From Bryobacterales bacterium (GTDB taxonomy: Bacteria; Acidobacteriota; Terriglobia; Bryobacterales; Bryobacteraceae): a stretch of DNA of 64,000 nucleotides. The position numbers and the translations under genes are program-made. The notes under the pieces are model-generated. The model did not search any database, was not told the DNA's origin, and saw nothing but the letters and a program-made list of their open reading frames with translations. The number at the start of each line of letters is the position of its first letter. Within the stretch, counting starts at the first letter, position 1. Location of the stretch: the NCBI GenBank assembly GCA_026954325.1, contig JAIXKK010000058.1, positions 26,800 through 90,799 of the forward strand. Reading direction: 5' to 3'. Of the stretch, positions 25,761-34,363 are shown one piece after another.

Positions 25761-28016
25761 ATGCCTTCCGCTCGTTTCATTCGTGTTCGCGGCATTGTGC
25801 AAGGGGTTGGATTTCGCCCCTTTGTGTTCCGCCTCGCGCGAGCACGGTCCCTGGCCGGCTGGGTGCTCAACGGACCGCGGGGCGTTGAGATCCACGTCGA
25901 AGGCGGTGAGGCGGAGTTGGGCGAATTCGTCCGCGAGATAGAAACGCAGGCGCCTCCCGCAGCCGACGTGGCGAGCATTGAAGTAATGCGCGCCGAAGCA
26001 CAGGGGCTGCGGGAGTTCACCATTCACGAAAGTTCGCAAGCCGCTCGCCCCACTGCTCGTATCTCGCCCGATCTTCCCGTCTGCGAAGCATGCCTCAAGG
26101 AGATGTATTCCACCGGCCAACCTCGCTCCGGCTACTCCTACGTCAACTGTACCAACTGCGGACCGCGCTACAGCGTGATCCAAAGCCTTCCCTACGACCG
26201 CTGTAATACATCCATGAGCCCCTGGCCGATGGACGCCTACTGCGCGGCCCAGTATCAGGACCCTTCCGACCGCCGTTTCCACGCACAACCAATCGCCTGC
26301 CATCACTGCGGGCCGCATTACTATTTTTCGCGCGGAAGCGAGGTCATCAAAGAGGAAGGGGCAGCCATCGCCGCCGCCGCCAAACTGCTGCGCGAAGGTT
26401 CGATCATCGCCGTCAAGGGAATCGGCGGATACCATCTGGCGTGCGATGCGTGGAACACGCGGGCCGTACGGGGGCTGAGGAAGCGCAAGTACCGTAAGGA
26501 AAAGCCCTTCGCCCTCATGGCCCGGAATTTGGCGGCGGCCGAAAAGCTGGCGCGGCTTTCCGCGGAAGCGGAATTGCTCCTTCAGTCGGCGGGCCGTCCC
26601 ATCGTACTGGCTCCCGCGCGCCTGGAACTCGATGATGTCGCTCCGGACAGCGACGAGGTGGGAGTCATGCTTCCGTACACGCCGTTACAGCATTTGCTCT
26701 TCGCGAACGGGGCGCCCGAAGTGCTGGTGATGACGAGCGCGAACCGTTCGAGTGAACCCATCGCCTACCGCGACGAGGAGGCGATCGAGACGCTCCACGG
26801 CATTGCGGACGGCTTCCTCATCGGAGAACGGCCAATCGTCCGCCGCGTGGATGATTCCGTCGTCCGGCAAAGCCCCTTCGGCCCCGTCATCCTGCGCCGC
26901 GGCCGCGGCTACGCGCCCTCCGCGGTGGCAAACCTGCCCGCGGAGCGCCCCATTCTCGCCGCCGGCGCCGACCTGAAAAACTCCGTTACGCTCGTGGTGG
27001 AAGGGCAGGCATTCGTCAGCCAGCACATCGGCGACCTCGATCATTACGAATGCCTGCGGGCATTCGAAGAGACGATCCGTGATCTCGTGTCGATGTATGA
27101 AGTCGACTGGAGAAACCTCACCGTGGCCCATGACTTGCATCCGGAGTATTTCTCCACGGCCGCCGTGTCGCGTCTGAGCCGGTCGAATACGGTTGCCGTG
27201 CAGCATCATCGCGCGCACATCGCCGGCGTCCTTGCCGAACGAGGCGAATTCGGCAAACAAGTGTTGGGCGTGGCCTTCGACGGCACGGGCTACGGCGATG
27301 ACGGCGCAATCTGGGGCGGCGAGTTCTTTGTGGGAAGCATCTCTTCCGGATTCGAGCGTGTCGCGCATCTGCGCCCGGCAATGCTCCCGGGTGGCGACGC
27401 CGCCGCACGCTTCCCGGTGCAGGCGGCGGCGGGCTTCCTCACCGCGATCGAAGATCTGCCGGACTTCGGCGTCTCGCCTTTTTGCTTCCCTTCCCGCTTC
27501 GCTCATTCCGTTGCGCTGGTCCGGAAAGGATTCCGGTCGTTCCCGACAACTTCGATGGGACGGCTGTTCGATACGGCCGCGGCCATGCTCGGCTTCACGC
27601 GCGAATCCACCTTCGAAGGCCAGGCCGCCATGTGGCTGGAGCATCTTGCGCGCGGAGCGAACACCGAAGCGCAATACCCGTTCCCGTTCGACGGGAGCCA
27701 ATTGGACTTCCGCCCACTGCTTGCGGCCGTCCTGAAAGATCGCTTGAGTGGACGCCCTCCGGCTCCGATTGCACGATCCTTTCAAAGAGCGATTGCGCAA
27801 GGCTTGTGCGATGCCGCCATGGCTCTATGCGCGGCGCGCAAACTCGATACCGTGGTTCTCTCGGGAGGAGTCTTTCAAAATAACCTTCTGCTCGATGACA
27901 TTCGCGAAATTCTGAGCGGCGAACCTCTCGATGTATGGATCAACCACGTGGTTCCACCCAATGACGGCGGCATCAGCCTGGGGCAGGCCGCGATGGCTGC
28001 CATGGCTTCCAAATGA
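25761..28016 (+). CDS. hypF: Carbamoyltransferase HypF
   Basis: A 751-residue [NiFe]-hydrogenase maturation factor that makes the thiocarboxamide on HypE from carbamoyl phosphate, the precursor of the cyanide ligands. Domains in order: acylphosphatase (about 5-90, RGIVQGVGFRPFVFRLA), double zinc finger (about 105-180, CEACLKEMY, NCTNCGPRYS, CHHCGPH), YrdC-like (about 195-380, AVKGIGGYHLACDA), and a Kae1-like carbamoyltransferase (about 390-745, QHHRAHIAGVLAERG and VLSGGVFQNNLLLD). In the zinc-finger region the expected CPxC pair reads MDAYC, so one of the eight ligands is replaced. No hydrogenase structural gene or other hyp gene is in the window. The ATG is preferred to the TTG one codon upstream. 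Confidence 0.9.
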   Translation: MPSARFIRVRGIVQGVGFRPFVFRLARARSLAGWVLNGPRGVEIHVEGGEAELGEFVREIETQAPPAADVASIEVMRAEAQGLREFTIHESSQAARPTARISPDLPVCEACLKEMYSTGQPRSGYSYVNCTNCGPRYSVIQSLPYDRCNTSMSPWPMDAYCAAQYQDPSDRRFHAQPIACHHCGPHYYFSRGSEVIKEEGAAIAAAAKLLREGSIIAVKGIGGYHLACDAWNTRAVRGLRKRKYRKEKPFALMARNLAAAEKLARLSAEAELLLQSAGRPIVLAPARLELDDVAPDSDEVGVMLPYTPLQHLLFANGAPEVLVMTSANRSSEPIAYRDEEAIETLHGIADGFLIGERPIVRRVDDSVVRQSPFGPVILRRGRGYAPSAVANLPAERPILAAGADLKNSVTLVVEGQAFVSQHIGDLDHYECLRAFEETIRDLVSMYEVDWRNLTVAHDLHPEYFSTAAVSRLSRSNTVAVQHHRAHIAGVLAERGEFGKQVLGVAFDGTGYGDDGAIWGGEFFVGSISSGFERVAHLRPAMLPGGDAAARFPVQAAAGFLTAIEDLPDFGVSPFCFPSRFAHSVALVRKGFRSFPTTSMGRLFDTAAAMLGFTRESTFEGQAAMWLEHLARGANTEAQYPFPFDGSQLDFRPLLAAVLKDRLSGRPPAPIARSFQRAIAQGLCDAAMALCAARKLDTVVLSGGVFQNNLLLDDIREILSGEPLDVWINHVVPPNDGGISLGQAAMAAMASK

Positions 28017-28317
28017 GCGCAGCAGCCCGCGCGTCCGGCGCGCACAAACAAGAATCCGATGTTCGATTCCGGCGGCGCGCCGATATGATACTTGCCGGGA
28101 GGAGCCGAAGCGGGCTCGTGGGGCCCCGAATGACCACGGTTCAGAGCGCGCCTCGCCGTGGAGTTCAGTTAAGCCAAGGCGCCGGGACGTTCCTCATTGG
28201 CCTTTTGTTAAGCTTGTACCCAATTTTATGAGTACGCGGCACGCACACCGCAATCGAGTTGTGTTCACCGTCGTGGAATACAACCCGGCTCCTTCAGGAT
28301 GCCGCCCCAGTCCCTTG
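28017..28317. other. Intergenic/leader stretch before the cytochrome fusion gene
   Basis: About 300 bases. The frame of the downstream gene is open through here, and an ATG at 28228 would add 30 residues in front of the signal peptide, but neither that ATG nor the one at 28318 has a good ribosome binding site. No promoter, RNA or repeat could be supported. Confidence 0.3.
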
Positions 28318-29445
28318 ATGCCTCCATGGGGGCATTTTCCGGTTTTCGCCGCGCTGGCGTTCGTCTGGCTGCAGGGGATTGTCTTTTCCCAAACCGCCGC
28401 CCGCGGCAAGGCGAGGCCCACCACCGGAAAAGAGATCTTCCTTGCCACCTGCGCCGGCTGCCATGGTCCGGACGGAAAGGGAATGCCAAGGGAAACGCTT
28501 GGTTTCGAACCTCCAAAAACGTTCCCCGATTTCACCGATTGCACCTCCACCACGCGTGAGCCTGACGAGGATTGGAAGGCGATCATCCACTACGGAGGTC
28601 CGGCAAGGGGATTTTCCGAAATCATGCCATCCTTCACGGATCTGCTGACCGGCGAAGAGATCGAAAAGGTGGTGGAACACTTGAGAAGCTTCTGCGGCGG
28701 GCGCGCCTGGCCTCGGGGAGAACTCAATCTTCCCCGCGCGCTGATCACCGAAAAAGCCTTTCCAGAAGATGAAGCGGTAGTGCAGACAAACATCGCCACG
28801 AAGGGTGGTTACGGAGCATCCAACCTGTTGGTTTACGAGCGCCGGTTCGGTTTGGGGAACCAGTTCGAAGTCGACGTTCCCTTCGAGTATTCCCATGAAC
28901 CGGGCCATGCCTGGCTGGGCGGAATTGGGGACGTGACACTCGGTTACAAACGGCTGGTCGCCGGCAGCGTTCACACCGGTTCCATCTTCAGCGTCTCCGG
29001 CGAGGCCACCCTGCCCACCGGCAATCGAGCCAGAGGATTCGGTAGCGGATCCACCGTATTTGAGGCCTTCGGCGCGTTCGGTCAAATGCTCCCTCGGCAT
29101 TCTTTCGTGCAGTTCCAAAGCGGTGTCGAAGTGCCGGTGCGAAACGACGTGGCGAAGGCGGTGTTCGCGCGCACCGCGCTCGGCACTACCTTGACACAAG
29201 GCCATCTCGGCCGCCTCTGGACTCCGATGATCGAGTTCGTTGCGGATCGCGATCTGGCAACCGGAGAGAAGACGAACTGGGATGTAGTTCCCGAAATCCA
29301 GGTGACGCTTAGCAGGCGTCAGCATATCCGCGCCAATTTCGGCGTTTCCATTCCCGCGAGCAACACCGCCACGCGCTCCCCGCGGGTGATGTTCTATCTC
29401 CTCTGGGATTGGTTTGACGGCGGACTGTGGGAAGGATGGAGGTAG
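28318..29445 (+). CDS. Cytochrome c domain fused to an outer-membrane-barrel-like domain
   Basis: A 375-residue exported protein. MPPWGHFPVFAALAFVWLQG forms the signal region. Residues about 35-120 form a class I cytochrome c domain with a single haem site CAGCH and a distal Met (EIMPSF). About 150-375 is a beta-rich stretch of alternating polar and aromatic strands (GNQFEVDVPFEYSHEPGHAW, GSIFSVSGEATLPTGN, RANFGVSIPASNTATRS, ending MFYLLWDWF with a terminal aromatic). This resembles the 'transporter/MetA-pathway-phenol-degradation-like' barrels often found alone. The pentahaem cytochrome gene follows after four bases, so they form an electron-transfer operon. The start is uncertain (ATG at 28228 possible). 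Confidence 0.7.
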   Translation: MPPWGHFPVFAALAFVWLQGIVFSQTAARGKARPTTGKEIFLATCAGCHGPDGKGMPRETLGFEPPKTFPDFTDCTSTTREPDEDWKAIIHYGGPARGFSEIMPSFTDLLTGEEIEKVVEHLRSFCGGRAWPRGELNLPRALITEKAFPEDEAVVQTNIATKGGYGASNLLVYERRFGLGNQFEVDVPFEYSHEPGHAWLGGIGDVTLGYKRLVAGSVHTGSIFSVSGEATLPTGNRARGFGSGSTVFEAFGAFGQMLPRHSFVQFQSGVEVPVRNDVAKAVFARTALGTTLTQGHLGRLWTPMIEFVADRDLATGEKTNWDVVPEIQVTLSRRQHIRANFGVSIPASNTATRSPRVMFYLLWDWFDGGLWEGWR

Positions 29446-29449
29446 CGCG

Positions 29450-31072
29450 ATGCGGGCCGGCCACTCTCTCTGCCGCCTTCTGTTTGCAGCGCTGCTGCTG
29501 GCCTCGCTTTGCGGCGCCAGGAGCCCTCGCAAGGGCGCCGGTCATCTTTTCCAGACATCGGACCGTTGCATGGCCTGCCACAACGGCCTTGCCACATCTT
29601 CCGGCGAAGACATCTCCTTCGGCTTCGACTGGCGGCCCACCATAATGGCGAACTCCTCTCGCGATCCGTACTGGCTATCCGGCGTGCGGCGTGAAATTAC
29701 GGACCATACGGAATCACGCGGCGTCATCGAGGACGAGTGTTCCATCTGCCACATGCCGATGGCGCGCTACCAATCGAAGCAACTCGGCCGGGAGGGAGAG
29801 GTATTCGCCCATCTCCCCTTCGACGCCGCGAAGCCCGAGGACCGCCTCGCGGAGGACGGTGTATCCTGTTCTCTCTGCCATCAGATCGGCGGGAGCAACT
29901 TCGGTAAACGCGAGAGCTTCGTTGGTGGATTTATCCTCGATGAGCCGCGCAACGCCGATGGCCAGCGCGTGGAATATGGCCCCTTCGAGATCGATAAGGG
30001 ACACACGCGAGTGATGAGGACCTCCACCGGCGGGTTCCGCCCCACGGAGGCAAGGCACATCCGCCAGTCGGAACTGTGCGCCACCTGCCACACCCTCTAT
30101 ACGAAAGCGCTCGGCCCCGGGGGCAAGGTCATCGGCGAATTGCCGGAACAGGTCCCCTATCAGGAATGGCTCCACAGCGATTACCGCGAAAAGCAAAGCT
30201 GCCAAGCCTGCCACATGCCGGTTGTGCGGGAACCTGTCCGTATCACGAACGTGTTGGGGGATCCGCGACAGGGGATGTCACGGCATACATTCGTGGGCGG
30301 CAATTTCTTCATCCTCGGCATCCTCAACCGGTATCGTAATGAATTGAGTGTGGCCGCCGAACCCCGGGAACTCAGTGCGGCCGTCGAGCGTACAACCGCT
30401 TTTCTGCAATCGCAAACCGCCCGTGTTGCCATCGCCCATGCCGAAGTCCGCGGCGGCCGGCTGTCGGCGGATGTCTCCGTTGAAAACCTTGGCGGACACA
30501 AGCTGCCTACCGCCTACCCGTCGCGCCGCGTCTGGCTGCATTTCGTTGTACGCGACCGCAACCACCGCCCTGTCTTCGAGTCGGGGGCGCTGACTCCCCA
30601 GGGTTCGATCGTAGGGAACGCAAACGATGCGGACCCCGGCAAGTACGAACCCCACTACACGGAAATCACCGCCGGCGATCAGGTTCAGATCTACGAATCG
30701 ATCATGGTGGACCAGGCAGGCTCACTCACCACCGCGCTGCTCTCCGCGGTCCGCTACGTGAAGGATAACCGCCTCCTGCCGCATGGCTTTGAAAAGGGCG
30801 GTGCCTCCCGGGATATTGCCGTGGTGGGTGGAGCTTCAAGCGATGAGAACTTCAGCGGGGCGGGAGACCGGGTCCGCTATTCAGTGGCCCTCGGCGCCGG
30901 CCAGGGCCCGTACGTCCTCGAGGCCGAATTGTACTTCCAGCCGATCTCCTACCGCTGGGCCGAGAATCTTCGCAAATACGATACGGCGGAAACCCGGCGG
31001 TTCAACGGTTACTACGACTCGATGTCGTCCACCTCGGCGATCGTGCTGGCGCGCGCCGCGGTCACCCGGTAA
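29450..31072 (+). CDS. Secreted pentahaem c-type cytochrome
   Basis: A 540-residue exported protein. The signal sequence (LCRLLFAALLLASLCGA) ends near residue 22; the cysteine there is not a canonical lipobox. Five CxxCH haem-binding motifs are visible: CMACH (residue 40), CSICH, CSLCH, CATCH and CQACH, all in the first ~250 residues. The C-terminal half (about 300-540) has no haem motif and is beta-rich (VSVENLGGHKLPTAYPSRRVWLHFVVRDRN), typical of the cytochrome c family associated with reductive or oxidative periplasmic chemistry in Acidobacteriota. GGAGG lies just upstream of the ATG. It is coupled to the cytochrome-barrel gene (four bases apart). The electron donor and acceptor are unknown. 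Confidence 0.85.
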   Translation: MRAGHSLCRLLFAALLLASLCGARSPRKGAGHLFQTSDRCMACHNGLATSSGEDISFGFDWRPTIMANSSRDPYWLSGVRREITDHTESRGVIEDECSICHMPMARYQSKQLGREGEVFAHLPFDAAKPEDRLAEDGVSCSLCHQIGGSNFGKRESFVGGFILDEPRNADGQRVEYGPFEIDKGHTRVMRTSTGGFRPTEARHIRQSELCATCHTLYTKALGPGGKVIGELPEQVPYQEWLHSDYREKQSCQACHMPVVREPVRITNVLGDPRQGMSRHTFVGGNFFILGILNRYRNELSVAAEPRELSAAVERTTAFLQSQTARVAIAHAEVRGGRLSADVSVENLGGHKLPTAYPSRRVWLHFVVRDRNHRPVFESGALTPQGSIVGNANDADPGKYEPHYTEITAGDQVQIYESIMVDQAGSLTTALLSAVRYVKDNRLLPHGFEKGGASRDIAVVGGASSDENFSGAGDRVRYSVALGAGQGPYVLEAELYFQPISYRWAENLRKYDTAETRRFNGYYDSMSSTSAIVLARAAVTR

Positions 31073-31098
31073 TCATTCCATCCTCTAACAGGAAGAGT

Positions 31099-32097
31099 TC
31101 ACTTACATGCGGGGGCGGGACCGGTGGAGGCGCGCAGAACGAATTCCGGATCGATAATCATCTCGTGCGCCGTGGGTTTGGGTTTTGCCTCCTCCGGAAC
31201 CAGCATGGCGAACACGTGCCGGCCGATGCGTTCGCGGGGGATGTGCACGGTAGTAAGAGCGGGGTAGCAGAACTCGGAGAGCTTGATGTTGTCGAAGCCG
31301 GTGACGGAGACGTCCTGGGGGACGCGAAGGCCCCGGTCGCGAAGTTCCCGGAGCACACCAACGGCCATAAAATCATTGACGCAAATAATGGCCGTGGGCT
31401 GAAAGCCCGATTGGAGCAAGGAACGCGCCGCCTGGCGGCCGCCTTCGAGGCCGTCCTCGTCGGCGGCCGTGCGCCACTCCGTATCGAAACGCTTCACGGT
31501 CTCGACAAAAGTGACCTCGCGTTCGCTCATCGGCCCGAGAGCCGAATGATGGCCTATGAAGGCGAACTTGCGGTGGCCCAGATCGCGGAGGTAATCCACC
31601 ATGCGCTCGATGCCGGGGCGATAGTTGATGCGAATGTTGTGGACGCTCCGGCAGGCGGCGCCGGCATCATAAAAGACCGCGGGCGTCTTCGATTCCTTCA
31701 CTTCATTGAGGAAGGATGAATCCATTTCGGAGACAACCAGGGCGAGTCCCGCGACGCGCCTGCCGATCATCATGCGCAGAATTGCCGGCAGTTGCTCCCG
31801 GCGATAGCCGGTGTTGGCGGCGACGACTTCGTAGCCGCGTGCGCGGGCAAGCGCTTCCACGACACGATAGATATCGAGGAAGAACGGATTCTCCATGTTG
31901 GAGAGGATCATTCCCAGCGTGCGGCTGCGGCCCCCGGCAAGAGTACGGGCAAGAAGGTTCGGGTGGTAGTTGAGCTCCGTAACCACGCGCATCACGCGGT
32001 TACGGGTAGCGCTCTTGACCACCGCTTTATTGTTCATAACACGGGACACGGTCGCCGTGGAGACTCCCGCCCGCCGCGCTACTTCCTGCAGGCTCAT
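31099..32097 (-). CDS. LacI-family transcriptional regulator
   Basis: A 332-residue repressor. SLQEVARRAGVSTATVSRVMNNKAVV is the helix-turn-helix, followed by the hinge YHPNLLARTLAGGRS and the effector-binding domain. PTAIICVNDFMAVGVLRELRDRG and ISVTGFDNI-type stretches (here VSVTGFDNIKLSEF) are standard. Compared with the regulator at 114-1136 it shares only the family fold. It is the only gene of its transcription unit here, convergent with the pentahaem cytochrome and upstream of nothing obvious in the same direction. The 160 bases before it contain a TATATA at about 32116-32121, but no clear palindrome. Target genes are unknown. Confidence 0.9.
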   Translation of the reverse strand: MSLQEVARRAGVSTATVSRVMNNKAVVKSATRNRVMRVVTELNYHPNLLARTLAGGRSRTLGMILSNMENPFFLDIYRVVEALARARGYEVVAANTGYRREQLPAILRMMIGRRVAGLALVVSEMDSSFLNEVKESKTPAVFYDAGAACRSVHNIRINYRPGIERMVDYLRDLGHRKFAFIGHHSALGPMSEREVTFVETVKRFDTEWRTAADEDGLEGGRQAARSLLQSGFQPTAIICVNDFMAVGVLRELRDRGLRVPQDVSVTGFDNIKLSEFCYPALTTVHIPRERIGRHVFAMLVPEEAKPKPTAHEMIIDPEFVLRASTGPAPACK

Positions 32098-32259
32098 CTT
32101 GCGAAAATAGCCTCTATATAAAGCATTTGCAGAGGGGCATTATCTCACACTAATATGCGGTTCTAAGAGGGGCGTGCAGGGTTCTGGACAGAGAAGCGGC
32201 AGTCCCCACAAATGGTTGGATGGCCTCGCCGGGCGGTGACGATGGCGCGCGGATCAGAA

Positions 32260-33363
32260 TCAGCCGCGGAGGATCTCTTCGTAGTATGCCTCGTACTCGG
32301 GAATAACCTTCGTCGTATCGAAGCGCGTCTCCGCTTTATGGCGCGCGGCCTGCGACATGGCGCTGTATTTCACCTCGTCGCGCAGTACCTCGAGGATACG
32401 GGATGCGTGGGATTCCACGTCGCCCACGGGCTCGAGAAAACCATCCACCCCGGGATTGATGAGCTCAGGAACCCCGCCGCCGTTGGTGGCCACCGGAATC
32501 ACCCCACAGGCCATTGCCTCGAGGGCAGCCAACCCGAAGGCCTCGAGTTCACTTGGCATGAGCAGAATGCGAGCTTGAGGAAACAGCCGCTCCACATGAT
32601 CCTGCTTGCCGAGAAAGGTGACGTGCGGGGAAATGCCGAGTTCCCGCGCCAGACGTTCGGCCGGGACACGTTCGGGCCCGTCGCCGGCCATCAGCAGATG
32701 GACGGGAATTTCCCGCCGCACGCGGGCCGATATCCGCACACAATCGAGGACGCGCTTCACGGGGCGGAAGTTCGAGACATGCAGCAGTTTCGGCTCTCCG
32801 GCGCATGGCGCGGCAGGCGGTTTGTAGAGGCGGCAGTTGACGAAATTGCGAATCACCCGGATGGGGTTGGCGATGCTGAAAACCTCGCGCGTGCGGCCGC
32901 GCATGTACTCGCTGATGGTGGTAATGCCGTCCGATCTCTCCATGGAGAATTTCGTGATGGGGAAGTAGGAAGGATCCACGCCGACAAGAGTGATGTCGGT
33001 GCCGTGCAGGGTGGTGATGAACGGAAGACGCCGGCGCGGGGCGAGCATCTGCTGCGCCAGCAGCGCGGAGATGGAGTGGGGAATCGCGTAGTGGACGTGC
33101 AGCAGATCGAGTTCGTAGGCGTCCGCCACTTCCGCCATGCGGGAGGCGAGCGCAAGGGAATAGGGAGGGTACTGAAAGAGGGGATATGAGGAGACCTCTA
33201 CCTCGTGGTAGTGGATATTCCCGGCTCCGGTGTCGAGCCGGATGGGATTGGCGTAGGTGATGAAGTGGACATCGTGGCCGCGCGCGGCAAGTTCGAGCCC
33301 GAGTTCGGTGGCGACGATGCCGCTGCCGCCATAGGTGGGATAGCAGGTGATTCCGATGCGCAT
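32260..33363 (-). CDS. bshA: N-acetyl-alpha-D-glucosaminyl L-malate synthase
   Basis: A 367-residue GT4 glycosyltransferase, first enzyme of bacillithiol biosynthesis (UDP-GlcNAc plus L-malate). The start MRIGITCYPTYGGSGIVATELG carries the typical BshA N-terminus. LLHVHYAIPHSISALLAQQM and TTLHGTDITLVGVD are diagnostic of BshA among GT4 enzymes. HVSNFRPVKRVLD starts the donor half, and PSELEAFGLAALEAMACGVIPVA contains the E-x7-E nucleotide-sugar motif. Later bacillithiol genes (bshB, bshC) are not here. It follows the glycosidase gene after four bases at the end of a histidine kinase-glycosidase-bshA operon. Confidence 0.9.
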   Translation of the reverse strand: MRIGITCYPTYGGSGIVATELGLELAARGHDVHFITYANPIRLDTGAGNIHYHEVEVSSYPLFQYPPYSLALASRMAEVADAYELDLLHVHYAIPHSISALLAQQMLAPRRRLPFITTLHGTDITLVGVDPSYFPITKFSMERSDGITTISEYMRGRTREVFSIANPIRVIRNFVNCRLYKPPAAPCAGEPKLLHVSNFRPVKRVLDCVRISARVRREIPVHLLMAGDGPERVPAERLARELGISPHVTFLGKQDHVERLFPQARILLMPSELEAFGLAALEAMACGVIPVATNGGGVPELINPGVDGFLEPVGDVESHASRILEVLRDEVKYSAMSQAARHKAETRFDTTKVIPEYEAYYEEILRG

Positions 33364-33367
33364 GGAT

Positions 33368-34363
33368 TCAAGACCGCCAGCGAAGAAAGCCGTAGCCGAT
33401 CTGCCCGTTGAGACGCTCATCCGGACGGGCCAAATTGCCGCCTCCAAACCAGACTCGCACGCCCTGCGGCGTCACTTCCACTGTCCCGTCGCAAACCACT
33501 TTCCCGTTCCAGGCCTCGGAGCCGCCGAGGACGGGCGAAGCGAGTTTTTCCCACTGTACCCCGTCCCGCGATCGGGCAAGACCCATGCGGCGATACTCGT
33601 TGCGGTCACGGCCCGTGTAGAGCATCCAGTAGGAGCCGTTCGAGAACCACACCGCGGGCTCGCCGAGACCGTTCTCGTCGAAAGTTCCGGCCTCTCCCAG
33701 TTCGAGAAGCGGGTTGGCCCGTAGTTTAGTCCACACAATGCCGTCGATTGAGCGGGCAAGGCCAAGCCGCTGGCGGCGGGCGCGGTCCTGGCCCAGGTAG
33801 AACAGGTAGAATACGGCGCCGAAGCGGACCACGTATGGATCGGCCACGCCGCGCTCATCCCAGCTTCCGCGCGGCCCGGGATCGAGCACGGCTTGTGGAT
33901 ATTTTGACCAGGCGAGGCCGTCCCGTGATCGGGCTATTGCGATGCGCGGAAGTTTCTCCACCTGATACCAGTAGAGAAACTCGTCTCCCACGAAAAGCGC
34001 CGAGCCGTTGGCGGCAATGTAATTTCCTTCCCATCCTTGCGGCGAGAGCACCTTGCCTTTCCTGGTCCAGGCCAGACCGTCTACCGAGGTGGCGAGTCCG
34101 GTGTGCCACGTCCTGCCGTCAAAACCGGAATAGAAATTGTAATAGACTCCCGCGCGGTTCAATACGGAAGGGTTAAGGGCATCCACCGAATCCCACGCGC
34201 CGGTAGCGCCGCGCGTCAAGACGGGGTCCGGGCGCGGCTCCCATGCGAATGAACCCCGCGCCGGCTTGCCGCGCGCGGGCGGCAGATGAAAATCACCGTA
34301 GCGTCCGCAGGCGGCGAGCAGAAAAGGAGCCGCCAGCAGTTCCCGCCTGTCGAGGAGGCTCAT
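33368..34363 (-). CDS. Exported glycosidase-like five-bladed beta-propeller
   Basis: A 331-residue protein with a lipoprotein-type signal (LLAAPFLLAACG). The rest is a GH43/GH32/GH130-like five-bladed propeller. Repeated blades have the pattern 'ATSVDGLAWTRKGKVL', 'ARSRDGLAWSKYPQAVL', 'ARSIDGIVWTKLRANPLL' and 'ARSRDGVQWEKLASPVL'. Such repeats occur in arabinosidases and inverting phosphorylases, and in sialidase-like proteins. Three acidic residues that could be catalytic (ALNPSVLN, GVADPYVV and GLGEPAVW contexts) are visible, but the family cannot be fixed. The start overlaps the kinase gene's stop by four bases, and bshA follows closely. Confidence 0.7.
   Translation of the reverse strand: MSLLDRRELLAAPFLLAACGRYGDFHLPPARGKPARGSFAWEPRPDPVLTRGATGAWDSVDALNPSVLNRAGVYYNFYSGFDGRTWHTGLATSVDGLAWTRKGKVLSPQGWEGNYIAANGSALFVGDEFLYWYQVEKLPRIAIARSRDGLAWSKYPQAVLDPGPRGSWDERGVADPYVVRFGAVFYLFYLGQDRARRQRLGLARSIDGIVWTKLRANPLLELGEAGTFDENGLGEPAVWFSNGSYWMLYTGRDRNEYRRMGLARSRDGVQWEKLASPVLGGSEAWNGKVVCDGTVEVTPQGVRVWFGGGNLARPDERLNGQIGYGFLRWRS

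Noticed and set aside
23648..28016. HupE-like gene plus hypF read as a hydrogenase maturation cluster.
   Set aside because: No hydrogenase subunits or other hyp genes are present, and the HupE_UreJ_2 subgroup is not established as a nickel transporter.
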